A DNA stretch of 64,000 nt from Haliclystus octoradiatus (GCA_916610825.1 OU744451.1:12611520-12675519); one strand, 5' to 3'; counted from the stretch's first letter, positions 24,201 through 32,300 are shown. Numbers and translations: made by a program. The notes: generated by a model from the letters alone, not told the origin.

Positions 24201-24250
24201 TTACTTCCTCCTTTGAGTGTTTGCATTCAAAAGCAAGGTGAATCCCACAT
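1413..24250 (-). CDS. LRRK: LRRK1/LRRK2-like ROCO protein kinase, partial (ANK-LRR-Roc-COR)
   Basis: Large multidomain ROCO protein: ankyrin repeats, leucine-rich repeats, a Roc GTPase and the start of COR; the kinase domain expected next lies beyond the left edge. Exons in transcript order: 24250-24187 (doubtful), 23789-23582, 14572-14532, 13432-13267, 13142-13104, 13018-12898, 11803-11517, 11433-11310, 9643-9333, 8874-8271, 7766-6879, 6252-6095, 5101-4965, 3885-3763, 3163-2887, 1539-1413. All have AG/GT borders, and every phase agrees from 23,789 to 1,413, giving about 1,200 uninterrupted codons. 'ARAP' before the G4 motif and 'HVTEVSC' after it look closer to LRRK1 than LRRK2 (judged from memory). 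ROCO kinases couple GTP binding and dimerisation through Roc-COR to kinase output. The start codon is not established: the exon at 23,789 begins AG|ATG and could be internal. The intron between 23,582 and 14,572 is about 9 kb and full of transposons. Confidence 0.9.
3285..3630 (-). repeat. tRNA-derived SINE
   Basis: On the minus strand the head reads like a tRNA gene. Box A is TTAGCTCAGTTGG followed by CAGAGC, and box B is GGTTCAAATCC at about 3550-3560. The distance between the boxes and the missing acceptor pairing rule out a working tRNA. A body of about 270 bp follows. A second copy with the same head and the same first body block is at 58,405 on the plus strand, which shows it is an interspersed family transcribed by RNA polymerase III. 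It sits in the LRRK intron between 3,163 and 3,763. Confidence 0.8.
4634..4655. repeat. Short perfect hairpin CCAAGCACC / GGTGCTTGG
   Basis: Nine-base arms separated by about four bases. The arm sequence is the same as the end of the hairpin elements at 21,590-21,675 and 57,950-58,033, so this may be a remnant in which two element ends are fused. Confidence 0.45.
5555..5785. mobile_element. Small MITE-like element with inverted ends
   Basis: The left end CACTACTgACACCAAAAC is matched in reverse complement by the right end near 5762-5782 (GTTTTGGTGTTGGTAGTG). The interior is a run of T-rich 'ttttcac' and 'catggt' motifs. It encodes nothing and lies in the LRRK intron between Roc exons. No clear target duplication could be fixed. 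Confidence 0.55.
6879..8874 (-). CDS. LRRK: Leucine-rich repeat exons of the LRRK-like gene
   Basis: Exon 8874-8271 (604 bp) and exon 7766-6879 (888 bp) encode a series of LRRs of about 23 residues, with signatures such as ITRIDLSKNEIPEIP, LKCLNLSENCLTSIPDQF, LEEFDVSSNKLKSLPKWLF, LKILLLRKNNLTELPKPG, LDRLDVSSNNLTGIP and LQTLDISNNAFREVPLNIG. The donor of the first exon is CA|gtatgt at 8271, chosen because it leaves phase 2 and matches the acceptor ttttag|A at 7766; the nearer G|gtacag at 8310 would break the frame. A Ser/Asp-rich insert (DSDDSDDSDD) sits early in the second exon and is probably a disordered loop between LRR blocks. The frame leads directly into Roc. Confidence 0.9.
7903..8062. 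mobile_element. Mariner-type MITE (TA target)
   Basis: A 160-bp stretch bounded by CAGTGTA on the left and TACACTG on the right, each flanked by the dinucleotide TA (7901-7902 and 8063-8064). The interior carries imperfect inverted motifs built on 'gataagtg'. TA flanks and CAGT ends are usual for Tc1/mariner-derived MITEs. It lies in the LRRK intron between the two LRR exons. Confidence 0.6.
8179..8208 (+). repeat. (CAA)n microsatellite
   Basis: About ten perfect CAA units inside the LRRK intron, just downstream of the 8271 donor on the minus strand. Confidence 0.9.
9333..14572 (-). CDS. LRRK: Ankyrin-repeat exons of the LRRK-like gene
   Basis: Seven exons (14572-14532, 13432-13267, 13142-13104, 13018-12898, 11803-11517, 11433-11310, 9643-9333), preceded by exon 23789-23582. 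Ankyrin signatures include GLTPLHTASERGSTQCVQVL and LLERG split over the 9-kb intron (joined to ADPNAVSG), TPLHYAAHHDHLGCLMVML, ASHGGDIEMVKMLLDHGAD, ISPLYAASHVGHVDIVELLV, GPLHGAAMKGQHEVVSVLV, ITPLHYAVRSGSIKTVQALL and KTALHDAVLMDKTEIAESLL. Two micro-exons (41 and 39 bp) were found only by frame and splice logic. The acceptor at 13,432 is a tandem NAGNAG (ATCAGCAG) that could add or drop one Gln in the product. Confidence 0.9.
9780..10860. mobile_element. Foldback-like element with long imperfect inverted repeats
   Basis: The outer ends pair as GACACAAAAAGTGGTAACAC (from about 9787) against an inverted counterpart near 10,820-10,847. Further inward, blocks around 9830-9910 pair with 10,700-10,800, blocks around 10,032-10,060 (CAGCTATACCCACACC) pair with 10,555-10,595, and a block at 10,329-10,365 pairs with 10,469-10,500. 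Arms of about 300 bp thus bracket a centre containing a second smaller palindrome. No protein is encoded and no convincing target duplication was seen. It lies in an LRRK intron. Confidence 0.65.
15240..16175 (+). pseudogene. LINE reverse transcriptase remnant, internally deleted
   Basis: The start shows the RT N-terminal motif (WKAPGNDELNG, about 15,330). After an internal deletion that removes the catalytic YADD region, the frame resumes at 15,432-16,175 with the RT thumb and C-terminal region (NLRKTKMMKFRKGG, SYEYLGVIL) and ends in a zinc-finger-like CLCKECGDSANDRYHSLHC. The C-terminal part aligns along its length with the (TAC)-tailed LINE at 47,725-50,315 but is clearly a different, older family. 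No (TAC)n tail follows it. It lies in the 9-kb LRRK intron, antisense to the gene. Confidence 0.75.
16545..20060 (+). mobile_element. L2/CR1-like LINE, nearly full length, two ORFs
   Basis: ORF1 remnant at about 16,588-16,914 encodes a basic region followed by an RRM-like C-terminus (ARQRQRDVIVRFHNTW, then FYKTRQLLKAKL). ORF2 starts at 17,193. After an A10 homopolymer frameshift near 19,687-19,696, the coding sense continues in other frames to about 20,060 (FRHRLKTHFIDSYN). 20,060-20,340 looks like 3' UTR with a TTA-rich stretch. The element is on the plus strand, antisense to LRRK, within its 9-kb intron. One or two single-base changes separate it from coding capacity, so it is fairly young. 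Confidence 0.8.
17193..19703 (+). CDS. LINE ORF2: endonuclease-reverse transcriptase
   Basis: 836 codons. The N-terminal APE-type endonuclease (residues about 30-220) has the expected set: QNVRSL, MQEIW, GGDFNVNM and ISDHLCPF. The RT domain (residues about 480-760) has ILSNYRPISLLSSFSKFFE, FLDLKKAFDTVNH, GVPQGSILGPLLFLIYIND and FADDTTLQM. GVPQGSILGPLLF is typical of CR1/L2/Jockey-group LINEs. The frame stops early at 19,703 because the run of ten A at 19,687-19,696 is one base too long. With nine, the usual C-terminal region (CVRIIVNAKPITHTSP) would follow. All visible catalytic residues are kept. Confidence 0.85.
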   Translation: MTSTDLDNIFNQCDVVKRLGYITTSDVPYLPMSFATQNVRSLLKNHSSVSDLITCSNSKVLAMQEIWQGGDLTLPNHAYFSKERSTRGGGVGLVIHNSFNCSINENLSQINKDIEIIVADNKSYVFISIYIPPHSDFSNSISILTQVLNTCKNQTVFIGGDFNVNMLHESSKLDDLLCCFMQFQFFPLTAKPTRITTRSCTLLDNIFTNFKNNLVTGIITTEISDHLCPFVYFQVKEHTCTPTTTTFRNMCDSNLELLQNRLAQCNWFLPEDPVGAFSQFHTQFEDCLNETCPIIENKINKNKQKLNPWMTNGLLISRKRKMRLHHKWIASKNIETKKYYDQYSKVYFKAVHKRKVLYWHHFYKNYKNNIKLLWQATNNLLGRNKKKNRYPDLFNVEGIEIKNVQDIAENFNHFFTNVGPQLAQNFSINNKIKQYLPQNPNVSFNFKIVSPVTVTNVIKKLKNKSSSSFDLVSNKCLKYVYAEIIAPLTYLINLSLKTGFIPDSYKIAKVLPIFKAGDNQILSNYRPISLLSSFSKFFERIVYNQLYKYFELNFLTKFQFGFRKSFDITHSVLNFLHNLFANRSKRHHIAIFLDLKKAFDTVNHEILLNKLAHYGINSNELEFFKNYLFKRQQAVSFENAISGLQTITCGVPQGSILGPLLFLIYINDLPDNTKFHVSLFADDTTLQMSDSDLNTLENDVNEEFIVVTKWFYDNQLSLNESKTNYMIFHNPLKADLNIKINNRIIERCGTNCSKKYVKFLGVLIDDHLNFKQHVKFVCKKIRRLCYTLIKLINFLTTKHKAQIYSAIIEPHIEYCIPIWGHEPNFKILCKLKKKMC
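20829..21450. repeat. 60-bp minisatellite with 120-bp higher-order unit
   Basis: About ten tandem 60-bp units rich in 'gttgttgttgctatgctatgc'-type sequence. Two unit types alternate: one with ATGATAATG, GGGCCATGC and TTGGTGTTG, the other with ATATTAATG, GGGTCATGC and ATTGATGTTA. The real period is therefore 120 bp for most of the array. Because 60 is a multiple of 3, two frames stay open (20,829-21,461 and 20,849-21,400) and read as Leu/Val/Ala-rich repeats. I regard these as by-products of the repeat, not genes. Confidence 0.9.
21460..22000. repeat. Flank of the minisatellite with a hairpin MITE
   Basis: The hairpin arms are GCTTGGTTGGTGG at 21,593-21,605 and CCACCAACCAAGCAC at 21,661-21,675. 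The outer context 'agtgtgact' recurs at the copies near 24,105 (left half only) and 57,940-58,040, so it is a small dispersed hairpin family. The rest of this stretch is AT-rich and shows nothing recognisable. Confidence 0.55.
22000..23350 (+). pseudogene. Ty3/Gypsy-type gag-protease remnant
   Basis: A possible LTR end (...AAGCTCTACA) at about 22,306 is followed by TTGGCGCTGTTG, which has the form of a primer-binding site. Around 22,640-22,730 a zinc-knuckle-like CKICTNCGQMNHF appears with the last Cys lost. The frame 22,716-23,348 contains a retropepsin-like stretch NFLIDPGSTSPMIP, where the active-site D-S/T-G has become D-P-G. RT, RNase H and integrase are absent. This looks like a truncated, decayed Gypsy copy in the LRRK 9-kb intron, antisense to the gene. 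LTR borders are not certain. Confidence 0.55.
23872..23975. repeat. Short tandem duplication of about 51 bp, about two copies
   Basis: The block 'gcagtgctRcattttgttttagatgggc' with its following 'ggttggtaaa' occurs twice with few differences, and the start of a third copy follows. It is non-coding and next to the LRRK exon at 23,582-23,789. Confidence 0.75.
24187..24250 (-). CDS. Possible upstream LRRK exon
   Basis: Bounded by an AG at 24,251-24,252 and GT at 24,185-24,186 and encoding CGIHLAFECKHSKEEVTMIL, which has ankyrin-like spacing. It ends in phase 0 as needed by the exon starting at 23,789. It overlaps a degenerate copy of the hairpin family on its downstream side, so it could be chance. 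Confidence 0.35.
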
Positions 24251-24259
24251 CTATTAATA

Positions 24260-25180
24260 TTTATAATATAAAACTGAAAAACATTCATCATATTTCTGAA
24301 GGAGGTGTAAGAAGTATGTGATGTTGTTGTTGGCTGATCAATTTAAGAGGAGAAGAAAAGGGAGCGAGGGAAAGAGCAGATAATGAAAAACAAAAGAAAC
24401 GATCAGGTGATGCAGGGAGAACTGTAAGTAGAACAAGTAAAAGAAATCATAATCAATTACAGTATCTAATTTTGAAGATACTTTGGAGAATATCCAACTG
24501 ACAGCGATGACAAACAGCATCAATTTTTGACTTTCTCGTATTTAATAATTCATGAGATTTTAGTTTGTTGTATAGTTTTTTAAAGAAATTTGATATTATA
24601 TAACTATTATCCAACATGACTACCTAGACACAAACTTATCTTTTCGATAATCTTGTGTCAAATGACCATCATTATTTCCGTATAATTTAGTAGACTAACA
24701 GCGTCACATTGATTTCAGAGCATGGAACTTTTTGTGGATACCTTAGAGCAATATGGAAACTTTATTGACGTTTGGTCAGAATCTCGGGGCGGGACTGCGA
24801 TACTCAAAGATTGCAAAATGAAAATATACATTCTGTTCCAATGTACGTAGAATACAAAACAAAAATACATCAGCATGATGGAGAATTTGGAGAGTTAGTA
24901 GCGATACATTTGAAGCTACTCTCTTTTGTATGTTGAGATATATAGAGGGAACAAATGCATAGTTTGTTTTTTAATGACTTTGGAGTCAACTAAGAATACA
25001 ATAGCTCAGACTAAAGGTATGCAAATCCGACCCGAATTCTTCCAATCCGATCTACTATTTAAAAGTTCCGTAGCCAAATGGCCAAACAGTGGTTATTTAT
25101 TCAACACAGCTTTTTAGGTATGGATTATTTATATTCCCAGATTCTCTGTTTATGGGTCATTGGTTTAACTGGTTATCTTA
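24260..25180. other. No recognised feature
   Basis: Several short open frames, none with recognisable protein content, and no repeat that I could match elsewhere. It is either the first LRRK intron or intergenic DNA. Confidence 0.5.
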
Positions 25181-25188
25181 TGCATAGT

Positions 25189-25561
25189 GGCTAACGGTAC
25201 TTTGCGAAACGAAACGAAACGAAACGAGACGAAATCATCAAACCCTTTCAAATATGCATCAAACAACTCACCAAAGCCATATCATTGATATATCAGCTCA
25301 CTTGTATATAAATTATTGCAAAAATTATCAAAAACTAACATATTTTGACGAAGTAAAGTTCTATTGTTTCCTCAACGGGGAACTGTCGATTGGTCACCAT
25401 GATTTAGTTTGGAATAGATTTGCTGTTGTATTTTGTCAATAGAGCAAATCGGTTTACTTTCATCATGTCGCCCACATGCAGTGTTTTGGATAAAATTCCT
25501 TTGTGTGATATTTGTGTGAATTCAAGTGTGATCTCGTTTCGTTTCGCAAAGTACCGTTAGC
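25189..25561 (+). repeat. Left end module, a mini-element with its own inverted ends
   Basis: About 372 bp beginning GCTAACGGTAC and ending GTACCGTTAGC, with a GAAACGAAACGAAACG-type stutter next to the left end. Its interior (for example the frame at 25,254-25,442) is repeated almost identically and inverted at 31,280-31,468 in the right module. Confidence 0.85.
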
Positions 25562-25565
25562 ACCT

Positions 25566-28500
25566 GGCGGTAACGGTACTTTGCGAAACGAAACGACAAA
25601 ATTATTGACAACATATTATAGTTGATAAAGTATGGATAAACTTAGCAAACATAATTATATTTCTAATAAAATACGTTTCGTTGTTTTCTATAGATGTCTT
25701 TTTTATATAAGAAGCCCGTTGGCAAGCAACGGTTGACTATGGTTTAAGAAGCTATTTAAAAAAAAAATAGATGAAAAATATCAAGTCTATATTTAGCAAC
25801 AGCCATCTATGTTGGTCTGAGTGTGATTTCCCCACTTTTCAGATTTTGAAAAAACCTGGTTTTTCACTTTCTCGAATTTAAAAGTCTCTGACACTAAAAC
25901 GGGAGGTACAATTCACTTCAAATCTTAGTATGTCATAAACAGATATTTACAGAAGTTACTTAAAAAAACCAGATGAAAAAATATGAACCTTATATTTAGC
26001 AGCGGCCATCTAGGTTAATATGGATTTGACCACTCTTCAGATTTCGAAACAAGCCGGTATTTCACTTTCTCGAATTTAAAAGTCTCTGACACTAAAACGG
26101 GAGGTACAATTCACTTCAAATCTTAGTATGACATAAACAGATATGCACAGAAGGTATTTAAAAAAACCAGATCAAAAAATATGATCTTCATATTTAGTAA
26201 CGGCAATCTAGGTTAATATGGATTTCAACACTTTTCAGATTTCGAAAATAGCCGGTATTTCACTTTCTCGAATTTAAAAGTCTCTATAACACTAAAACGG
26301 GAGGTACAATTCACTTCAAATCTTAGTATGTCATAAACAGAAATATACAGAAGTTACTTAAAAAACCAGATGAAAAAATGTGAAGTTCATATTTAGTAAC
26401 GGCCATCTAGGTATACATAACTGGGATTTGACCACTTCTATCAGATTATGAAAAAAGCCGATTTTTCACTTTCTCGAATTTAAATGCTCTCACACTAAGA
26501 CAGGAGGTATAATTCACTTCAAATCTTAGTATGTCATAAACAGACATGTATAGAAGTTACTTAAAAAAACCGAATGAAACAATATGAACCTCATATTTAG
26601 CAACGGCCATCTAGGTTAACATAAGTGGGATTTGACCGCTTTTCAGACTTTGAAAAAAGCCGGTTTTTCAATTTTTCGAATTTAAATGTCTCTCAAACTA
26701 AAACGCGAGGTACAATTCACTTCATATCTTAGTATGTCATACCCAGACATGTATAGAAGTTATTAACAAAAATTGATGCAAAAATATGAGCTTCATATTT
26801 AGCAACGGCCATCTAGGTTGACATAAGTGGGATTTGACCATCTTCAGATTTAGAAAACAACGGGTTTTTCACTTTCTCGAATTTAGTAGTCTCTCAAATG
26901 AGAACGAGACATGTCGGTATCCTGATATCACTTTACACATAGTGGTAAAAGTGTATTGGATTTAATTGAAAAGATTTCATGATAATAATATTTTTTCATC
27001 TGAATTTTTGAATAACTTCTATACATGTCTGGGTATGACATACTAAGATGTGAAGTGAATTGTACCTCGCGTTTTAGTTTGAGAGACATTTAAATTCAAA
27101 AAATTGAAAAACCGGCTTTTTTCAAAGTCTGAAAAGCGGTCAAATCCCACTTATGTTAACCTAGATGGCCGTTGCTAAATATGAGGTTCATATTTTTTCA
27201 TCCGGTTTTTTTAAGTAACTTCTATACATGTCTGTTTATGACATACTAAGGTCTGAAGTGAATTGTACATCATGTTATAATGTGAGAGACTTTTCAATTC
27301 GAGAAAGTGAAATACCGGCTTTTTTCGAAATCTGAAAAGTGGGAAAATCCCACTTATGTTAACCTAGATGGCCGTTACTAAATATGAACTTGATATTTTT
27401 CAATCCAGTTTTTTTAAATAGCTTCTATACATGTCCGAGTATAACATACTAAGCTATGAAGTGAATTTTACTTCCTGTTTTAGTGGGAGAGACTTTTCAA
27501 TTCGAGAAAGTGAAATACCGGCTTTTTTCGAAATCTGAAAAGTGGGGAAATCCCACTTATGTTAACCTAGATGGCCGTTACTAAATATGAACTTGATATT
27601 TTTTCATCTAGTTTTTTTAAATAACTTCTATACATGCCCGAGTATAACATACTAAGATATGAAGTGAATTTTACCTCCTGTTTTAATGTGAGAGACTTTT
27701 AAATTCGAGAATGTGAAATACCGGCTTTTTTCGAAGTCTGAAAAGTGTTGAAATCCCACTTATGTTAACCTAGATGGACGTTACTAAATATGGACTTGAT
27801 ATTTTTTCATCTAGTTTTTTTAAATAACTTCTATACATGCCCGAGTATAACATACTAAAATATGAAGTGAATTTTATCTCCTGTTTTAATGTGAGAGACT
27901 TTTAAATTCAAGAAAGTGAAATACCGGCTTTTTTCGAAGTCTGAAAAGTGTTGAAATCCCACTTATGTTAACCTAGATGGCCGTTACTAAATATGGACCT
28001 GATATTTTTTCATCTAGTTTTTTTAAATAACTTCTATACATGCCCGAGTATAACATACTAAAATATGAAGTGAATTTTATCTCCTGTTTTAATGTGAGAG
28101 ACTTTTAAATTCGAGAAAGTGAAATACCGGCTTTTTTCGAAATCTGAAAAGTGTTGAAATCCATATTAACCTAGATGGCCGTTACTAAATATGAAGATCA
28201 TATTTTTTGATCTGGTTTTTTTAAATAACTTCTGTACATATCTGTTTATGTCATACTAAGATTTGAAGTGAATTGTACCTCCCGTTTTAGTGTCAGAGAC
28301 TTTTAAATTCGAGAAAGTGAAATACCGGCTTGTTTCGAAATCTGAAAAGTGGTCAAATCCATATTAACCTAGATGGCCGTTGCTAAATATGAGGTTCATA
28401 TTTTTTCATCTGGTTTTTTAAGTAACTTCTGTAAATATCTGTTTATGACATACTAAGATTTGAAGTGAAATGTACCTCCCGTTTTAGTGTCAGAGACTTT

Positions 28501-28962
28501 TAAATTCGAGAAAGTGAAAAACCAGGTTTTTTCAAAATCTGAAAAGTGGGGAAATCACACTCAGACCAACATAGATGGCTGTTGCTGGCTGTTGCTAAAT
28601 ATAGACTTGATATTTTTCATTTATTTTTTTTAAAATAACTTTTTAAACCATAGTCAACCATGTAATAGGTAAACCAACTTAGATATATTTAATTTATGAC
28701 CATATATATAATATACATACTGTCGGTGAATCGTTTAAAAAAATACTTCAATTTCTTAATTAATTTAGAAGAAGTACATTATTGTTATAGTACTAAAGTT
28801 GATTGCCAAGGGGCTTCTTATATAAAAAGTACATCTATAGAAAACAACGAAACGTATTTTATTACAAATATAATTATGTTTGCTAAGTTTATCCATAGTT
28901 TATCAACTATAATATGTTGTCAATAATTTTGTCGTTTCGTTTCGCAAAGTACTGTTACCGCC
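25566..28962. repeat. Inner module with two opposed arrays of about 200-bp repeats
   Basis: Ends GGCGGTAACGGTACTTTGCG and its near-complement share about 100 bp of inverted flank (25,566-25,760 pairs with 28,640-28,962). Inside, about six tandem units of about 200 bp run in one direction (25,770-26,925) and about eight run in the other (26,990-28,640). Each unit carries the landmarks 'catctaggtt', 'cactttctcgaattta' and 'ttcacttcaaatcttagtatg' or their complements. The arrays meet head to head near 26,930-26,990, making a palindrome about 2.9 kb long. Confidence 0.85.
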
Positions 28963-31155
28963 ATATGAAGTGCCAAAAGGCTCACTACTACTTCTTGTTC
29001 GGCGCGGTACTTGTTTATGAGATCGCGTTACTTGTTCGGAGATCCTGTTACTTCTTTCAGAATTCGCGCTACTTGTTTGGAGATCCCGTTACTTGTTTTT
29101 GAGATCGCCCTACATGTTCGGACATCTCGTCACTTGTGAAATTTTAAGATAATTATAGCCGTGACAAGTGCAGTTGACCGTGATTTTTTTTCAAAATCTG
29201 AATCTAGATCGTAGATCGTATATATAAGGCTTTCGTAAAAATATAACACGGGGAATAATGTACAAAAAATATTAATTTACAGTAGCTTGTGTAATCATTT
29301 TTGTTAATTAATGGTTGTAATTCATTAAAGGTCATGTTTGTACTTTTGTTGCATATTATTTAGTATAATCTAATAATTTATAAATGACAGTCGACAATTT
29401 CTAAAACTACAATAATATTGTATTTAGATTCGATGGAATGAAAGTTTGAATGACTTTCGAATTTACTCAGTATCTGCATACAAGTCTTACAATTATAAAA
29501 ACTTGTCTGATGATGTCTTATAAACAAAATGATTGAAAGGAGAGTTTGTACAGGAAATGGAAAATATTCTACATTGAGTGATTGTCATATACCAGTTAAT
29601 TAATATAAGGCTCATAACGAGTACAAATATTTTAAGGACAACCTAGCTACAACAGTACACTGCACGTAGCTGATTCTTACTTCCCGCATATTACCCCCAT
29701 ATATAGTAAATTAAAATTAAAATTATTCTTATCAGTGGCAAACGAAAAGAATAAATAATTCTACTCAATTTGGACATTTTGATCAATTGATTTCTTTTTT
29801 CTATACAGCAACGCCATATGAAACTAATTTGGCTCTATACTAGTAGACATAATATTTCATCGCAATAAAATTAGTATATACTAGTACAGTAGCATATTAC
29901 ATTTAGATTATTGTTGTGAGTACACGTATTCGATTCGACAATTGTCAGTCAGTCCTAATTAAATGTAAATGCAATCAGTGAAAACAGAAACAGCTAAACG
30001 TATCATGCTAAATAATCGATAAACGCACAGACGCGATGACGCGACGCGATCGCATACAAGTACCGCTCACAAGCAGTAGTGAGCCTTTTCGGCATACGTT
30101 ACTTGTCTGGAGTTCCCGTCACTTATTTTGGAGATCGCGTTACTATCGTCAGAGAGTCATAGTTATAGTTTTTGTCAAATCAATTTATACGTATACTGTT
30201 ATAATTGTAAATTCTACACACTGTATATTTTATTAAATAGTGTAATAGTGAAAGTTCATGTTTATTATTAATACATTTATACATACAAATCAAAATCATA
30301 TTATATCTTAACAATTATTTTATGTGTATTCCTAATCAGTCCTGTGAAATAAAGTGATATAAAACTTATCAGGATAATTTGGAAATACACCCCAAATAAA
30401 CATAGTGGAAATATAATGGAGCTTTGATTTTATCTTTTTCGCTAGGTTGTCCTTAAAATATTTGTACTCGTTATGAGACTTATATTAATTAACTGGTATA
30501 TGACAATCACTCAATCTAGAATATTTTCCATTTCCTGTAACAACTCTCCTTTCAATCATTTTGTTTGCTTGAAGTTTTTGTGTCGTTTCGGGGTATTATT
30601 CACTTACGTTATAAGACAAGTTTTTATAATTGTAAGACTTGTATGCAGATACTGAGTAAATTCAAAAGTCATTCAAACTTTCATTCCATCGAATCTAAAT
30701 ACAATATTATTGTAGTTTTAGAAATTGTCGACAGTCATTTATAAATTATTAGATTATACTAAATAATATGCAACAAAAGTACAAACATGACCTTTAATGA
30801 ATTACAACCATTAATTAACAAAAATGATTACACAAGCTACTGTAAATTAATATTTTTTGTACATTATTCCCCGTGTTATATTTTTACGAAAGCCTTACGA
30901 TCTACGATCTAGATTCAGATTTTGAAAAAAATCACGGTCAACCGCACTTGTCACGGCTATAATTATCTTAAAATTTCACAAGTGACGGGATGTCCGAACA
31001 TGTAGGGCGATCTCAAAAACAAGTAACGGGATCTCCAAACAAGTAGCGCGAATTCTGAAAGAAGTAACGGGATCACCGAACAAGTAACGCGATCTCATAA
31101 ACAAGTACCGCGCCGAACAAGAAGTAGTAGTGAGCCTTTTGGCACTTCATACCGC
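28963..31155. repeat. Inner palindrome with about 690-bp arms and about 790-bp loop
   Basis: The left arm (28,963-29,650) and right arm (30,440-31,155) are near-perfect reverse complements. The outer part of each arm carries a run of short degenerate repeats around 'gttacttgtt.ggagatc' (28,990-29,130 and 31,000-31,115), and fragments of the same motif recur in the loop at 30,060-30,150. The rest of the loop is AT-rich with no coding potential seen. Confidence 0.85.
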
Positions 31156-31160
31156 CAGAT

Positions 31161-31528
31161 GCTAACGGTACTTTGCGAAACGAAACGAGATCACACTTGA
31201 ATTCACACAAATATCACACAAAGGAATTTTATCCAAAACACTGCATGTGGTCGAAATGATGAAAGTAAACCGATTTGCTCTATTGACAAAATACAACAGC
31301 AAATCTATTCCAAACTAAATCACGGTGACCAATCGACAGTTCCCCGTTGAGGAAACAATAGAACTTTACTTCGTAAAAATATGCTAGTTTTTGATAATTT
31401 TTGCAATAATTTATATACAAGTGAGCTGATATATCAATGATATGGCTTTGGTGAGTTGTTTGATGCATATTTGAAAGGGTTTGATGATTTCGTCTCGTTT
31501 CGTTTCGTTTCGCAAAGTACCGTTAGCC
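31161..31528 (-). repeat. Right end module, inverted copy of the left one
   Basis: About 368 bp, bounded by GCTAACGGTAC and GTACCGTTAGCC. The shadow peptide it shares with the left module differs at only a few positions, so the two modules are either recent duplicates or kept alike by gene conversion. Confidence 0.85.
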
Positions 31529-31536
31529 TGCATAGT

Positions 31537-32160
31537 ATACTCATTGGCAGGACAAGTTTAATGCTGAAAATCGATGACTTCCATTGATTGACTAGGTTCT
31601 CGTACATTACAGTATATACCGTATTCCTATCTATATATACATAACCTGGCCATAGTTTAAAGTTATAAGTAGTGTAGGTAATTGAACAATGATTGTATGT
31701 AGCTACTAGAAATAATAGCTAGGCTTAGATAGATAGGACCATTCTAGAGTCTACTAGCGCTCTTAGTTATGGTCAATAATAAGAGATGCCTACCGCTTAA
31801 TTAGATTGACTTTTTATTTCTTCGCACGCCATTCAAAAGTGTCCCGCTTTTAGGCCTAACCATCATACTTTTGACCGTGTCTTTAAATCCTCTCTTTTGC
31901 ATATATTATGATTTATGATAATAATAATAACAGCTGCAACACAGGCTTAGCCTAGTAACTCAATTCAATCATTCCAATGCATAAATAGCTATAATACAAC
32001 GTGTGTTGAGCCTCAAAGAGACATTAAAGTCAAATGAAACACTGGTTCCTGGAAACCTTTGTTCTTCTTAGTGGTTAATAGAAGAAGAGATACTTCCATC
32101 CAAGTAATTGCCATACTTTCAGGTCAATTGTCAATTTTCGTCAGCCATTATGCGTGATCT
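31537..32160. other. No recognised feature
   Basis: AT-rich DNA after the composite element, with no open frame, repeat or splice-consistent exon that I can support. Confidence 0.5.
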
Positions 32161-32164
32161 CTTC

Positions 32165-32300
32165 TGCATGACGTCACGGTGTGACGCAGGTGTGTCACCT
32201 CGCCTCTATCATTCCCCGGGGTGTCACTGCGTTTCGGTTCCTCTGTCTTCGGGGACCTCTCAAGGGGCTATAAAGCTCAAATCCTTCCTCAGTCAGTAAA
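32165..32300 (+). promoter_or_regulatory. Candidate core promoter (CRE, TATA box, initiator)
   Basis: A GC-richer island in AT-rich surroundings. It holds a full palindromic CRE TGACGTCA at 32,169-32,176 with a second TGACGCA half nearby, a TATA box CTATAAAG at 32,268-32,275 and an initiator-like TCAGT at 32,293-32,297, with the A about 26 bases after the TATA start. The arrangement is as expected for CREB/ATF-responsive transcription to the right. No protein-coding exon was found downstream on the plus strand before 33,460, so its transcript, if any, is unknown. Confidence 0.4.

Larger units (their letters stand above)
25189..31528. mobile_element. Composite nested inverted-repeat DNA element, 6.34 kb
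   Basis: The element starts GGCTAACGGTACTTTGCG and ends with the exact reverse complement. It is flanked by a perfect 8-bp direct repeat TGCATAGT (25,181-25,188 and 31,529-31,536), which marks one insertion event. The end motif CGGTACTTTGCGAAACG occurs six times: plus at 25,195, 25,574 and 31,166; minus at 25,540-25,556, 28,938-28,954 (one change) and 31,506-31,522. These divide it into two 370-bp end modules that are inverted copies of each other, an inner module 25,566-28,962 filled with two opposed tandem arrays, and an inner palindrome 28,963-31,155. No transposase or other convincing protein is encoded, so it must have been moved in trans. An 8-bp target duplication fits hAT, Merlin, P or related superfamilies; the terminal GG fits none decisively. 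Confidence 0.85.

Noticed and set aside
25254..25442. 62-codon frame present twice (also 31,280-31,468)
   Set aside because: The duplication comes from the inverted end modules of the composite element. The peptide has no recognisable features and starts within repeat DNA.
25770..28640. CRISPR array
   Set aside because: The repeats are about 200 bp, adjoining and arranged in opposite orientations within a transposon-like element in animal DNA; there are no spacers and no cas genes.
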